A stretch of DNA of 64,000 nucleotides. Source: JAKIYB01 sp964590255. Lineage in GTDB: Bacteria > Armatimonadota > Hebobacteria > CAIYQO01. The position numbers and the translations under genes were made by a program. Every line of letters begins with the position of its first letter. The stretch's first letter is position 1. The DNA lies in the NCBI GenBank assembly GCA_964590255.1, contig CAZPYA010000013.1, positions 1 to 64,000 on the forward strand, read 5' to 3'. The notes under the pieces are model-generated. The model was given only the letters and a program-made list of their open reading frames with translations. It was not told the origin of the DNA and did no database searches. Below, in pieces: positions 16,082-23,841 of the stretch.

Positions 16082-16084
16082 CGA

Positions 16085-16792
16085 TTACTCCATCGCCGCC
16101 AGCGCGCCGCGAGCGTCAGGGAAGAGTTGGGCGGCGCCGTCGTGCAGCAGCAGCACCGGACAAGCCATCTCCGCCAGCCACTCGCGGGTGTGTGTCACCA
16201 TCACCTGTGTCTGTCCGCGCTCGCGGTTGCGCCGCAGCAGCGTGGTGATGATCAATCGCGCACTTTCTTCGTCGAGTGCCGAGGTCGGCTCGTCAAGCAA
16301 CAATACGTCGGGGTTGAGCGCCAGTGCCCGCGCCAGCGCCACCCGCTGCGTCTGCCCGATAGAGAGCTGGTCATGTGGGCGGTCGAGCAGTTCTGCCGGC
16401 AGGCCTACTTCCGCCAGCAGCGCCGTTGCCACCGTCGTTTCCAGCGTCCGATTGAGCAGCGTCATCGGGTAAGCAAGATTGTCGAGTACCGTGCCGTCGA
16501 GCAGGAAGGGTTGCTGGAACAGCATGCCCACGCGCCGCCGCAACGCCGGCGGATCGATCTCGCGCAGGTCGACGCCGTCCAGCAGGACGCGCCCCTCGGT
16601 TGGATCGTCCAGCCGGTTCAGCAGGCGCAGCAGGCTGGTCTTCCCGGCTCCTGACGGCCCGATAATCGCCAGTCGTCCGCCGACCGGCACATCGAAGGAG
16701 CCGTCGACAAGTATGGGGCGCGATTGTGCCCCGCCTGCACCCGGGGCGCGGCGACGGATCACGACATGGTCGACGGTGATGCGTGCGGTCAT
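16085..16792 (-). CDS. fetA: FetA-like ABC transporter ATP-binding protein
   Basis: A 235-residue ABC ATPase partner of the FetB-like permease. Walker A is GPSGAGKTS, the signature is LSIGQTQRVALARAL (a variant of LSGGQ), Walker B is VLLLDEPTSALDEES and the switch His is in VMVTHTREW. Full length. It is the first gene of the fetAB pair, 57 bp downstream of the D-2-hydroxyacid dehydrogenase gene on the same strand. No metal-responsive operator could be identified. Confidence 0.9.
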   Translation of the reverse strand: MTARITVDHVVIRRRAPGAGGAQSRPILVDGSFDVPVGGRLAIIGPSGAGKTSLLRLLNRLDDPTEGRVLLDGVDLREIDPPALRRRVGMLFQQPFLLDGTVLDNLAYPMTLLNRTLETTVATALLAEVGLPAELLDRPHDQLSIGQTQRVALARALALNPDVLLLDEPTSALDEESARLIITTLLRRNRERGQTQVMVTHTREWLAEMACPVLLLHDGAAQLFPDARGALAAME

Positions 16793-16849
16793 ATAGCTGT
16801 CATTTCGCGGGTGTTCGCCGCGTTCCTACCGGGAAAGGTACAGTTTTGC

Positions 16850-17872
16850 TTATGGAGAGGGGGAATTCACCACATTAATCGGCTGTCCGTCGAAGTATGC
16901 GCGGATATTCTCCACCGTCGTCGCCATGATGCGCTGTCGTGCTTCCCGGCTGTAGAAGGCCATGTGTGGGGTAATGACAACGTCGTTGCGCCGCAGCAGG
17001 ATATGCTGCCGGATAAGCATCCGCAGCGATTCCGCCGCCTCTGGCGCGCGCATCAGCCGCTCCTCTTCCTCGATAAGCTCTTCGCCTTCGATGACATCCA
17101 GTCCCGCGCCGCCGAGGATGCCTTGATCGAGGGCAGTGATGAGCGCGTCGGTGTCGACCAGCCCGCCGCGGGCGGTGTTGATGAGCAGTGCGCCGCGCTT
17201 GATTATGCCAATCGTGTCGGCATTGATCAGGTAATGCGTGGACGGCAGCAGCGGCGCGTGCAGCGTAATGATATCGGCGTTCGCCAGAAGATATTCCAGC
17301 GAAACGTAGTCAAAATTCAGCACCTCGGCAATCATCGGGTTCGGCTTCACATCATACGCGATGACGTGCATGCCGAAGCCAGTGGCGATGCGGATAACGT
17401 GTAGACCGATGCTGCCCGCGCCCACGACGCCGATGGTTTTGCCTTTGAGGTCAAAGCCTTCGAGGTTCGACAGCGAGAAGTCGCCGGCGACGGTGCGCTG
17501 GTAGGCCTTGTGGATCTTCCGTGAGAGCGAGAGGATCAGCGCGAAGGTGTGCTCCGCCACGGTGTTGTCGCCGTAGCGCGGCACGTTGGCGACGAGGATA
17601 CCCCGTTCGTTGCACGTCTCCAGGTCGACATGGTCATACCCGGTGGAGCGCGTGGCGATGAAACGCAGATTCGGCATGGCGTCCAATATTTCGCGGGTGA
17701 CGCGCGAATGCACGAACACGGAGAGCACTGTTGCGTCGGCAAAAGCCGGGCTCATGCATTCCTGAATCGGCGATTCGCAGACCACTTCTACGCCCGGTAG
17801 CTCCTGCGTGATATATGGCCGTTCATCCGGGTTCAGCTCTACCATCACGATACGAGGCGTCTGGTCACTCAT
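16850..17872 (-). CDS. D-2-hydroxyacid dehydrogenase (D-lactate dehydrogenase-like)
   Basis: A protein of about 340 residues in the D-isomer 2-hydroxyacid dehydrogenase family, reducing a 2-keto acid such as pyruvate with NADH. The Rossmann motif is GVVGAGSIG. The catalytic triad is visible: Arg in NTARGG, Glu in LDVIEGEE and His in ITPHMAFYS. The HGxxxR-type region RSTGYDHVDLETC is typical of D-lactate dehydrogenases. The start at 17872 has GGAGG 9 nt upstream. The gene is divergent from the PfkB kinase across about 246 bp. Pyruvate is a reasonable but unproven substrate. Confidence 0.85.
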   Translation of the reverse strand: MSDQTPRIVMVELNPDERPYITQELPGVEVVCESPIQECMSPAFADATVLSVFVHSRVTREILDAMPNLRFIATRSTGYDHVDLETCNERGILVANVPRYGDNTVAEHTFALILSLSRKIHKAYQRTVAGDFSLSNLEGFDLKGKTIGVVGAGSIGLHVIRIATGFGMHVIAYDVKPNPMIAEVLNFDYVSLEYLLANADIITLHAPLLPSTHYLINADTIGIIKRGALLINTARGGLVDTDALITALDQGILGGAGLDVIEGEELIEEEERLMRAPEAAESLRMLIRQHILLRRNDVVITPHMAFYSREARQRIMATTVENIRAYFDGQPINVVNSPSP

Positions 17873-18013
17873 GCCGGCTTCCTCCCCCAATGTATTCGCC
17901 AACATTGTACCCGCATCCGACGGGAGTGACCACGACTTTTGGCATGGAACAGGGCTTTCATCGCCATTGGCGAAAGAAAAATTACAGAGACGGACATTGA
18001 GACGTCATTCCGG

Positions 18014-18093
18014 GACGCGGTCATTGACGATGCCACACGCAGGATGGTGATCGTCATGTGCCGTGATCGGTATGCGCAATCAATGACCGCGTC
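18014..18093. repeat. 80-bp palindromic element upstream of the PfkB kinase
   Basis: Arms GACGCGGTCATTGA (18014-18027) and its perfect reverse complement (18080-18093) flank a 52-nt centre. A nested pair TGACGAT / ATCGTCA (18025-18031 and 18050-18056) overlaps the left arm, so two alternative foldings exist. It ends 25 bp before the kinase start, a position where it could affect expression. Confidence 0.6.
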
Positions 18094-18118
18094 TGTAGCA
18101 CCTTCGGAAAGGCCAAAC

Positions 18119-19096
18119 ATGACCGCGATGGATTTGATGACCGTTGGCAGTCTCTTCATTGAAACGACCCCCACGCAACCCGGGGAGACGCTGGACACTG
18201 CGACGTATTATACGCTGGTGGCGGGCGGGGCGGCGGCGAATACCGTCTTTGCCATGGCGCGGCTGGGGGTGGGAGTGCGCTTCATCACCGCTGTCGGCGA
18301 CGACGAGTTCGGCACGTTGGCTACGCGCGAGTTGGCGGACTTCGGCGTCGACACCGCGCGGGTGCGCCGCGTGCCCGGTCAGTTGACGCCAGTTTCGTTC
18401 TGTTCGGTGGATAAGCAGGGTGGCAAGCAGTTTCGCTTTTATCGCTTCCCCGGGTACAGCGCGCCGATGGATGCGCTGCGTGCCGATGATTTCGCCGGGG
18501 TGGGGGAATGCCGCCTCTTCGACTTCAGCGAGGGCAGCATTCGCGAAGACGCCGTGCGCGCGCTGGTCTTCGACGCCGCCCGCCAGGCCCGCGCTGCCGG
18601 CGTGCCGGTGCTCTACGCGGTCAATTTACGCCGAGGATCGTGGGGAAAAGCGGATGATGCCATCCGCGCCATCGAGCAGGCGGCTATCGCCCTGGCCGAT
18701 GTCATCGTATTGAACGCGGAAGAAGTCGAGTTCATCACCGGCCAATCCTGGGACGCGGGCCTGCACGCACTGCGCGCTCTCGGACCGCGCGTGATCGTGA
18801 TGACTCGCGGCGGCGACGGCCCGGTGGTGCTGCAGGTGGACGCCGAACGCGCCCAGATGGAACCCTACCGCGTGCCGGTGGTCTATGATGTCGGCGCCGG
18901 TGACACCTTCCACGCCGGCCTGGTCGCCGCGGCACTCGAAGGCAATCCCGCAGACCTGACGCTGGCCGACTGGCGCGATGCCGTCCGCTTCGGCGCCGCT
19001 ACGGCCGCCATCCGCGTGTCGACGTCGGCGAACCCGCGTGACCTGCCGACGCGCGAGGCAGTCACGCAGTGGATGGCAGCGCATCGAGTGACATAA
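18119..19096 (+). CDS. PfkB family carbohydrate kinase
   Basis: A 325-residue ribokinase-fold kinase phosphorylating a sugar or nucleoside with ATP. The N-terminal GGAAANTVFAMARLG block and the C-terminal signature DVGAGDTFHAGL (catalytic Asp262) are intact, and VIVMTRGGDGPVV lies before the ATP site. The start at 18119 is chosen for GGAAAGG 6 nt upstream; the frame extends 60 codons further but into palindromic DNA. The substrate (fructose, ribose, 2-keto-3-deoxygluconate or other) cannot be decided. It ends at a perfect bidirectional terminator. Confidence 0.88.
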   Translation: MTAMDLMTVGSLFIETTPTQPGETLDTATYYTLVAGGAAANTVFAMARLGVGVRFITAVGDDEFGTLATRELADFGVDTARVRRVPGQLTPVSFCSVDKQGGKQFRFYRFPGYSAPMDALRADDFAGVGECRLFDFSEGSIREDAVRALVFDAARQARAAGVPVLYAVNLRRGSWGKADDAIRAIEQAAIALADVIVLNAEEVEFITGQSWDAGLHALRALGPRVIVMTRGGDGPVVLQVDAERAQMEPYRVPVVYDVGAGDTFHAGLVAAALEGNPADLTLADWRDAVRFGAATAAIRVSTSANPRDLPTREAVTQWMAAHRVT

Positions 19097-19134
19097 CCAT
19101 GCGGGCGGATACATCAACGTATCCGCCCGCATGG
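19097..19134. terminator. Bidirectional terminator between convergent genes
   Basis: A perfect 16-bp stem (19097-19112 pairing with 19119-19134) with a 6-nt loop ATCAAC lies in the 44-bp gap between the stops of the PfkB kinase and the Met-rich protein. It serves both strands. Confidence 0.8.
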
Positions 19135-19140
19135 GGTTGT

Positions 19141-20043
19141 TTAGTTCGCCGGCGCGGTAAACGCCGCGTCCTTTTCTACCTTTACCTGCTTCATCCAGCC
19201 GGTCATTGTCATGTTGCCGCTCATGTTCATCGCTTCCCCCGTCTCCGGGTTCTTCATTGACATGGCCATCGTCATGGCGCCGCTGAAGCTGCCGCTGAAA
19301 AGCGCGCCGGCCGCCTCGTCGAAGAGGGTGGTGGCTTTCGCGGTCATGTTCATGGTCATGCTCATGCCCAGGCTCGAACCGTCAGGCGCTTTCATCGCCG
19401 TTTTCGGCATCTTCATCGTCATCGCCGTGTCGACCTGCATAAGGTTTTTGCCGTCAGTCACCTTCGTGCCGACATATTTGTACAAGCCAGCGATATCGAG
19501 TTTCATGCCGGGCATCGGTTCAACCGGCGGCATGGTCATCTTCCAGGTGTCGCCGACGGACAGTTCTCTGTTCGGGAATTCAATGGCGCCGCCGAGCTGA
19601 CTGATCATGTTCTGATTCATGCCCATGCCGCCCATGCCCTGCATGCCCTTCAGCATCTCCGCGCCTTCGCCGGACATTTCCATGTTGCTGACCTTCCCCT
19701 GCGGCGTGCGCTCAAACGTCATCGTCATGCCGGGGAACGCCTGCTTCATGTCCTTGCCGTCCATGGTCATGGTGATCGAGCCGTCTTTCAACTCATCCAT
19801 GATCTGCGCGGAGCCGTCATTGGCTACCTGCAGCACCTTTTCCCGCACGGTGAATGTCATCACCATGTTCATCGGCATGGCGCCTTGACCGGGGATGTTG
19901 AAGGAACCCTTCATCGTGTAGGACGCCTTGTACGTGCGCGTTACTCCCGCCACGTCCTTATACTGCAGGCGTGCCGCTTGCGCGGTGAGGGTGGCTCCGA
20001 TGGCCAGTATCGTGAGTAGAACGACCAGCAAACTCTTTCGCAT
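19141..20043 (-). CDS. Methionine-rich secreted protein of unknown function
   Basis: A 300-residue protein with a clear signal peptide (MRKSLLVVLLTILAIGATLTAQA) and, by my count, 42 methionines (14 per cent). Many are in alternating beta-strand patterns such as MTMTMDGKDM and MSMTMNMTAK. The layout (LQYKD...TYKASYTMKGSF, then LSVGDTWKM) resembles DUF6263-like periplasmic proteins that form a beta-rich barrel. Met-rich periplasmic proteins can bind Cu(I) or scavenge oxidants, but this is only suggestive. It is the last gene of a minus-strand run, 47 bp after pheT. GGAGG lies upstream of the start. Confidence 0.75.
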   Translation of the reverse strand: MRKSLLVVLLTILAIGATLTAQAARLQYKDVAGVTRTYKASYTMKGSFNIPGQGAMPMNMVMTFTVREKVLQVANDGSAQIMDELKDGSITMTMDGKDMKQAFPGMTMTFERTPQGKVSNMEMSGEGAEMLKGMQGMGGMGMNQNMISQLGGAIEFPNRELSVGDTWKMTMPPVEPMPGMKLDIAGLYKYVGTKVTDGKNLMQVDTAMTMKMPKTAMKAPDGSSLGMSMTMNMTAKATTLFDEAAGALFSGSFSGAMTMAMSMKNPETGEAMNMSGNMTMTGWMKQVKVEKDAAFTAPAN

Positions 20044-20090
20044 GTGCGCCTCCTTCCAGCGTGTACTGTATATTCCATTATAACTGACAT

Positions 20091-22220
20091 TTATCGCAGT
20101 GTGGCGGCCAACTCATTAATAAGTGATTGGCGTACCAGCGTCATCGCCGTGTCGACTTCGTCATCGGCCAGCGTGCGCTCTTCGGCGCGGAATGTGAGCC
20201 GATACGCGAGGCTGCGCAGGCCGTCCGGGATGCCGGCGCCTTTATACACGTCGAATAGCTCCAGGTTTTCCAGGTTCGTCCCTGCTGCCGCGTGGATAAC
20301 CGTCTCCACCTGCCGCGCGGGCTGATCGTCGCGCACCAGGAAGGCGATGTCACGGTCCACCGCCGGGAAGCGGGACAGCGACGGCGACGGCCGGAGCTGG
20401 CCTGCCACGTCCATTAGCGCATCGGTGTTGATTTCCGCCACATAGGCGCGGCCCGGCAGGTCGAAATTGCCGGTGACGCGCGGGTGTACCTCGCCGAAGT
20501 AGGCGATGAGGCGTCCGCCGGCGCGCACCTCGGCAGTGCGGCCCGGGTGAAGCGTCGGGTGCATGCCGGGGCGATAGCTCACGTCGGCAATACCGAGATC
20601 AGCGAAGAGCTGTTCCAGAATCCCTTTCAACCAGTAGAAATCCACCGTGCTATCGCCGCCGTCCCAGCGCGCGGTCCACGGCCGGCCCATCACCGCGATG
20701 CCCGCGGCCCGCTGCTCAAGCGGCAGAATATCGGCGTCCTGCACGCGCACGTCCACATCCACCCGCCGCTCGTGCGGGGCATAGTCGAAACGCAGGCCGC
20801 CGCCGGTATTGCGGAAGATGCGGCCGATCTCGAATATCTGCACGTCGCCGATGTTGCGCCGGGCGTTATTGCGCAGCGATTCGAGCAGCGAGATCAGCAG
20901 GGTGGGGCGGAGATGCGTGAATTCTTCCGATTTCGGGTTGCGCAGCGTGACGATCTCCGTCCGCTCCGGCGCCGCCTCGGGGAGTTGCATTAGCTCAAGT
21001 GTGCGATAATCGATGAGGCTGTAGGCGATGCCCTCGTATAGCCCGGCGCCGGTGAGCAGCTCGCGCACCTTGCCTTCAAATTCCAGCTCCGGCGCCAGCC
21101 GTCCGGCGTGGGTGATGTTGCCCGGCACGCGGGTGGGAATGCGCTCGTAGCCGTAGATGCGCGCCACCTCTTCGATCAGGTCCATCTCTTCCACCAGGTC
21201 GGGGCGGAAAGTGGGGATGGTCACGCTCAATATGCCGTCGTCCTCGCGGACGCCCATCTCCAGGCCGGTCAGCGCGGCGACCATTTCGACGGTGTCGATC
21301 TCGGTGCCCAGCACGGCATTCACTCGCATGGGGCGCAGCATGATGACACGCTGGCCGGGCAGGTCGGCCTTCACGTCGATAACGCCTTGCGCCACCGTCC
21401 CGCCGGCCCATTCCACGATCAGTTGCGCCACGCGGTCGACGGCACGCGCCACGCCCGCCGGGTCGACGATGCGCTCGAAGCGATAGGACGATTCCGTGCT
21501 CAGCGTGTTGGCGCGGGCGGTTTTGCGGATGCTGGTGCGGTCGAAATGCGCGGACTCCAGCAGCAGGTTCACCGTCTCCGGCGTCACCTCGCTCTCCAGG
21601 CCGCCCATGATGCCTGCCAGCGCCACCGGGTGCGCGGCGTCGGCGATGACCAGCATGTTGGCGGTCAGCGCGCGCTCGACACCGTCCAGCGTGGTGAAGG
21701 GCTCATCGGGACGGGCGCGGCGTACTACGATGGTACAGTCGGTCAGGCGGTCCAGGTCGAAGGCATGCAGCGGTTGGCCCAGTTCCAGCATCACGTAGTT
21801 CGTGGCATCCACCACGTTGTTGATGGGGCGCACACCGGCTTCCGTCAACCGCTTCTGCACATAGGCGGGGGACGGGCCAATGGTGACGCCGCATACCACA
21901 CGCGCCGCGTATCGCGGGCACAGGTCGGGTGCTTCGACGATCACCGTTGCCAGCGTCTCGACGGCGGGGCCGGCTTCCGGCATGCTGACGGGAGGGTGAG
22001 CGACATGGCCGCTGAAGAGTGCCGCCACCTCACGAGCAATCCCCGTCATACTCAATGCATCGCCGCGGTTCGACGTCACGGAGACGTCGAGCACCGCCTC
22101 GCCGTTCACCTCATGAATCTCTTCTACTTCAAACCCGGCCATGGTCAGGCGATCTGCCAGTTCGCGCGGGGTCACCGGCACCGGGACATATTCTTGCAGC
22201 CAGCCATACGGCACTCGCAT
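20091..22220 (-). CDS. pheT: Phenylalanyl-tRNA synthetase beta subunit, short form
   Basis: A 709-residue beta subunit that with PheS charges tRNA-Phe. B3/B4 editing domain, B5 domain (VIMLRPMRVNAVLGTEID), catalytic-like core (IFEIGRIF) and the C-terminal anticodon-binding FDX-ACB domain (PAVDRDIAFLVRDD) follow in order. The EMAP-II-type tRNA-binding domain normally inserted near residue 40 is absent: MAGFEVEEIHEV runs straight into VLDVSVTSNRGD. This accounts for the shortening from about 790 residues. pheS is not adjacent. A small membrane-protein gene lies 11 bp upstream. The start has no strong Shine-Dalgarno sequence. Confidence 0.95.
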   Translation of the reverse strand: MRVPYGWLQEYVPVPVTPRELADRLTMAGFEVEEIHEVNGEAVLDVSVTSNRGDALSMTGIAREVAALFSGHVAHPPVSMPEAGPAVETLATVIVEAPDLCPRYAARVVCGVTIGPSPAYVQKRLTEAGVRPINNVVDATNYVMLELGQPLHAFDLDRLTDCTIVVRRARPDEPFTTLDGVERALTANMLVIADAAHPVALAGIMGGLESEVTPETVNLLLESAHFDRTSIRKTARANTLSTESSYRFERIVDPAGVARAVDRVAQLIVEWAGGTVAQGVIDVKADLPGQRVIMLRPMRVNAVLGTEIDTVEMVAALTGLEMGVREDDGILSVTIPTFRPDLVEEMDLIEEVARIYGYERIPTRVPGNITHAGRLAPELEFEGKVRELLTGAGLYEGIAYSLIDYRTLELMQLPEAAPERTEIVTLRNPKSEEFTHLRPTLLISLLESLRNNARRNIGDVQIFEIGRIFRNTGGGLRFDYAPHERRVDVDVRVQDADILPLEQRAAGIAVMGRPWTARWDGGDSTVDFYWLKGILEQLFADLGIADVSYRPGMHPTLHPGRTAEVRAGGRLIAYFGEVHPRVTGNFDLPGRAYVAEINTDALMDVAGQLRPSPSLSRFPAVDRDIAFLVRDDQPARQVETVIHAAAGTNLENLELFDVYKGAGIPDGLRSLAYRLTFRAEERTLADDEVDTAMTLVRQSLINELAATLR

Positions 22221-22231
22221 GTACTAATACC

Positions 22232-22546
22232 TCAATTCTGCGATGACTCGGAGGATGCGGCGTCGATGGGCGCCGAGTCGGCCGCGCGCGACACGCGACG
22301 ACCTTGTAGCAGGTGGACGACTACCATCAGCAGGAAGCAAACCCCGCCCAGCAGCGCCACGGCCTGCCAGGACCAGGTGAGCAGCCAGACGGTGGCCAAC
22401 GCCAGCACGGTCACGAACAACCCGATCAGCCGCGTAAACCAGGGCGGGAAAACGGCAGGCAGATACGGGGCGAGACCGAACAGCGCAACACCGGCCGCCG
22501 CCGTGGCGACAGCCCATAACACTTCGGGAGTCCGGAAGGCGTCCAT
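22232..22546 (-). CDS. Small membrane protein of unknown function
   Basis: A 104-residue protein with three hydrophobic segments (around VLWAVATAAAGVALFG, LIGLFVTVLALATVWLL and AVALLGGVCFLLMVVV) and a short charged C-terminus. No family recognised. The start at 22546 has GGAGG 5 nt upstream. A good sigma-70 promoter (22563-22591) lies just before it. The stop is 11 bp from the pheT start, so it is probably co-transcribed with pheT. Confidence 0.7.
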   Translation of the reverse strand: MDAFRTPEVLWAVATAAAGVALFGLAPYLPAVFPPWFTRLIGLFVTVLALATVWLLTWSWQAVALLGGVCFLLMVVVHLLQGRRVSRAADSAPIDAASSESSQN

Positions 22547-22562
22547 CGATCCTCCGCGTGTC

Positions 22563-22591
22563 ATTATACCCGCCATGCGGAGCGCTCGCAA
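22563..22591 (-). promoter_or_regulatory. Sigma-70 promoter for the small membrane protein-pheT operon
   Basis: On the minus strand TTGCGA (22586-22591) and TATAAT (22563-22568) are separated by exactly 17 nt, 17 bp before the start codon at 22546. It is the best-matching promoter seen in the window. Confidence 0.65.
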
Positions 22592-22607
22592 GGTCACGCG
22601 GGCGCGG

Positions 22608-23762
22608 TCAGGTGCGTTTGATCAACTCGTCGGCGATGGCGGATTTCAATCGCTGGGTGACGAGGGCGCTCAACGCCTCTAGCGTCGTGCCGGCGGCGTC
22701 GGCGTCGGCCTGGGTGAGAGTGAAAACGGGCATCCAGCGCATGCGCACCGTGGCCACGCCGGCGGTTACGTCGCGGGCGATGTCGAACTGCTGGATATAA
22801 TCCTTCGACAGGCGGCGGTTGATGGAGGCGGCGGCGTCTTCCGCGCGGGCTTTCACGCTCTCCGCCTCACCGGCCCTGGTGACGGTGAACAGGTTCGTCC
22901 CACCCAGCCGCAGCGCGTAGCCTTCCTTGCCGTCATTCACCGGCTGCGCGTCGGCGCGGAACTTCACCACGTTCCAAATATTCAGCTTCACGCCGAGTTC
23001 TTTCAGCTTTTCTTCGATCAACCGCTTACGATCTTCTGAGTAGGGATGAGTTTTAAACATCCCCATCTCGACGAAGGGGTGGCGGTGTTCGATCTGCCGA
23101 AAACCGAGAATGACGGAGTAGAGGCCGTTGGGATCGTATTTCTTCGTGGCGGCCAGGTAAGTGAGAGCTTTGTCGTCCGCTTCGATCTCCAGGTCCACGG
23201 TATAGCCGTTCAGTAGCGCCTGCTTCACCATCTGGCTAGCGGCAATCACCTGCCCGGGTCCCAACTCGCCCCCCTTGTTCGCGTAGATCGCGAGCAGAAT
23301 GGTGAGAAACTGCGCCGAACTGATGATACCGTCCTTCGCCGTCAGCTTCTTCGCGTGGCGCATGGCATTGTGGGCGATTTCGTGCGCGAGCACTCCGGCC
23401 AGTTCGTGGTCGCTCTCCACTGCGTTCAGCAGGCCTTTTGTCACGTAAACCGTGCCGCCGGGGATGGCCATGGCGTTTAGCGCGCCGGTGTCGAGAATTT
23501 TCAGTGTGTAGATGACGCCCGGGCGGTCGGTATGGGGGATAATGTCGTTGACGATGGTGGTGAGGCGCGTGATGGCCACCTCATCCTTCACCAGCTTGAA
23601 TTCCGCCTCGATCTGCTCGGCGGTTTTCTTGCCGAGTTCGGCCTCGGCGGCCGTGGTGTCATTGACAGGCGGTTTCGGCGCCACCGCCGGCTCGCTAGCC
23701 CGCGTCAGCGGCATCGAGCCGAGCAGGAGGATTATCAGCATCACGAATGACGGCGCGCGCAT
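22608..23762 (-). CDS. Secreted M48 family zinc metalloprotease
   Basis: A protein of about 384 residues with a signal peptide (MRAPSFVMLIILLLGSMPLTRA) and an M48 peptidase domain of the BepA/LoiP type. The zinc motif is HEIAH in LAGVLAHEIAHNAMRH, and the third ligand is Glu in DLEIEADDKAL. Preceding GALNAMAIPGGTVYVTKGLL is typical of this family. The C-terminal 130 residues form a separate domain without a recognised motif. Likely envelope protein quality control. The start at 23762 is preceded by AGAGGTGGG; the longer frame adds 36 residues ahead of the signal peptide and is rejected. Confidence 0.88.
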   Translation of the reverse strand: MRAPSFVMLIILLLGSMPLTRASEPAVAPKPPVNDTTAAEAELGKKTAEQIEAEFKLVKDEVAITRLTTIVNDIIPHTDRPGVIYTLKILDTGALNAMAIPGGTVYVTKGLLNAVESDHELAGVLAHEIAHNAMRHAKKLTAKDGIISSAQFLTILLAIYANKGGELGPGQVIAASQMVKQALLNGYTVDLEIEADDKALTYLAATKKYDPNGLYSVILGFRQIEHRHPFVEMGMFKTHPYSEDRKRLIEEKLKELGVKLNIWNVVKFRADAQPVNDGKEGYALRLGGTNLFTVTRAGEAESVKARAEDAAASINRRLSKDYIQQFDIARDVTAGVATVRMRWMPVFTLTQADADAAGTTLEALSALVTQRLKSAIADELIKRT

Positions 23763-23841
23763 ACCCACCTCTTCCTGTGAGAATCGATTGTATTGTACCA
23801 CGTCCATGGCACGGGTAATCGTCCGCGACGGACGACGGTAT

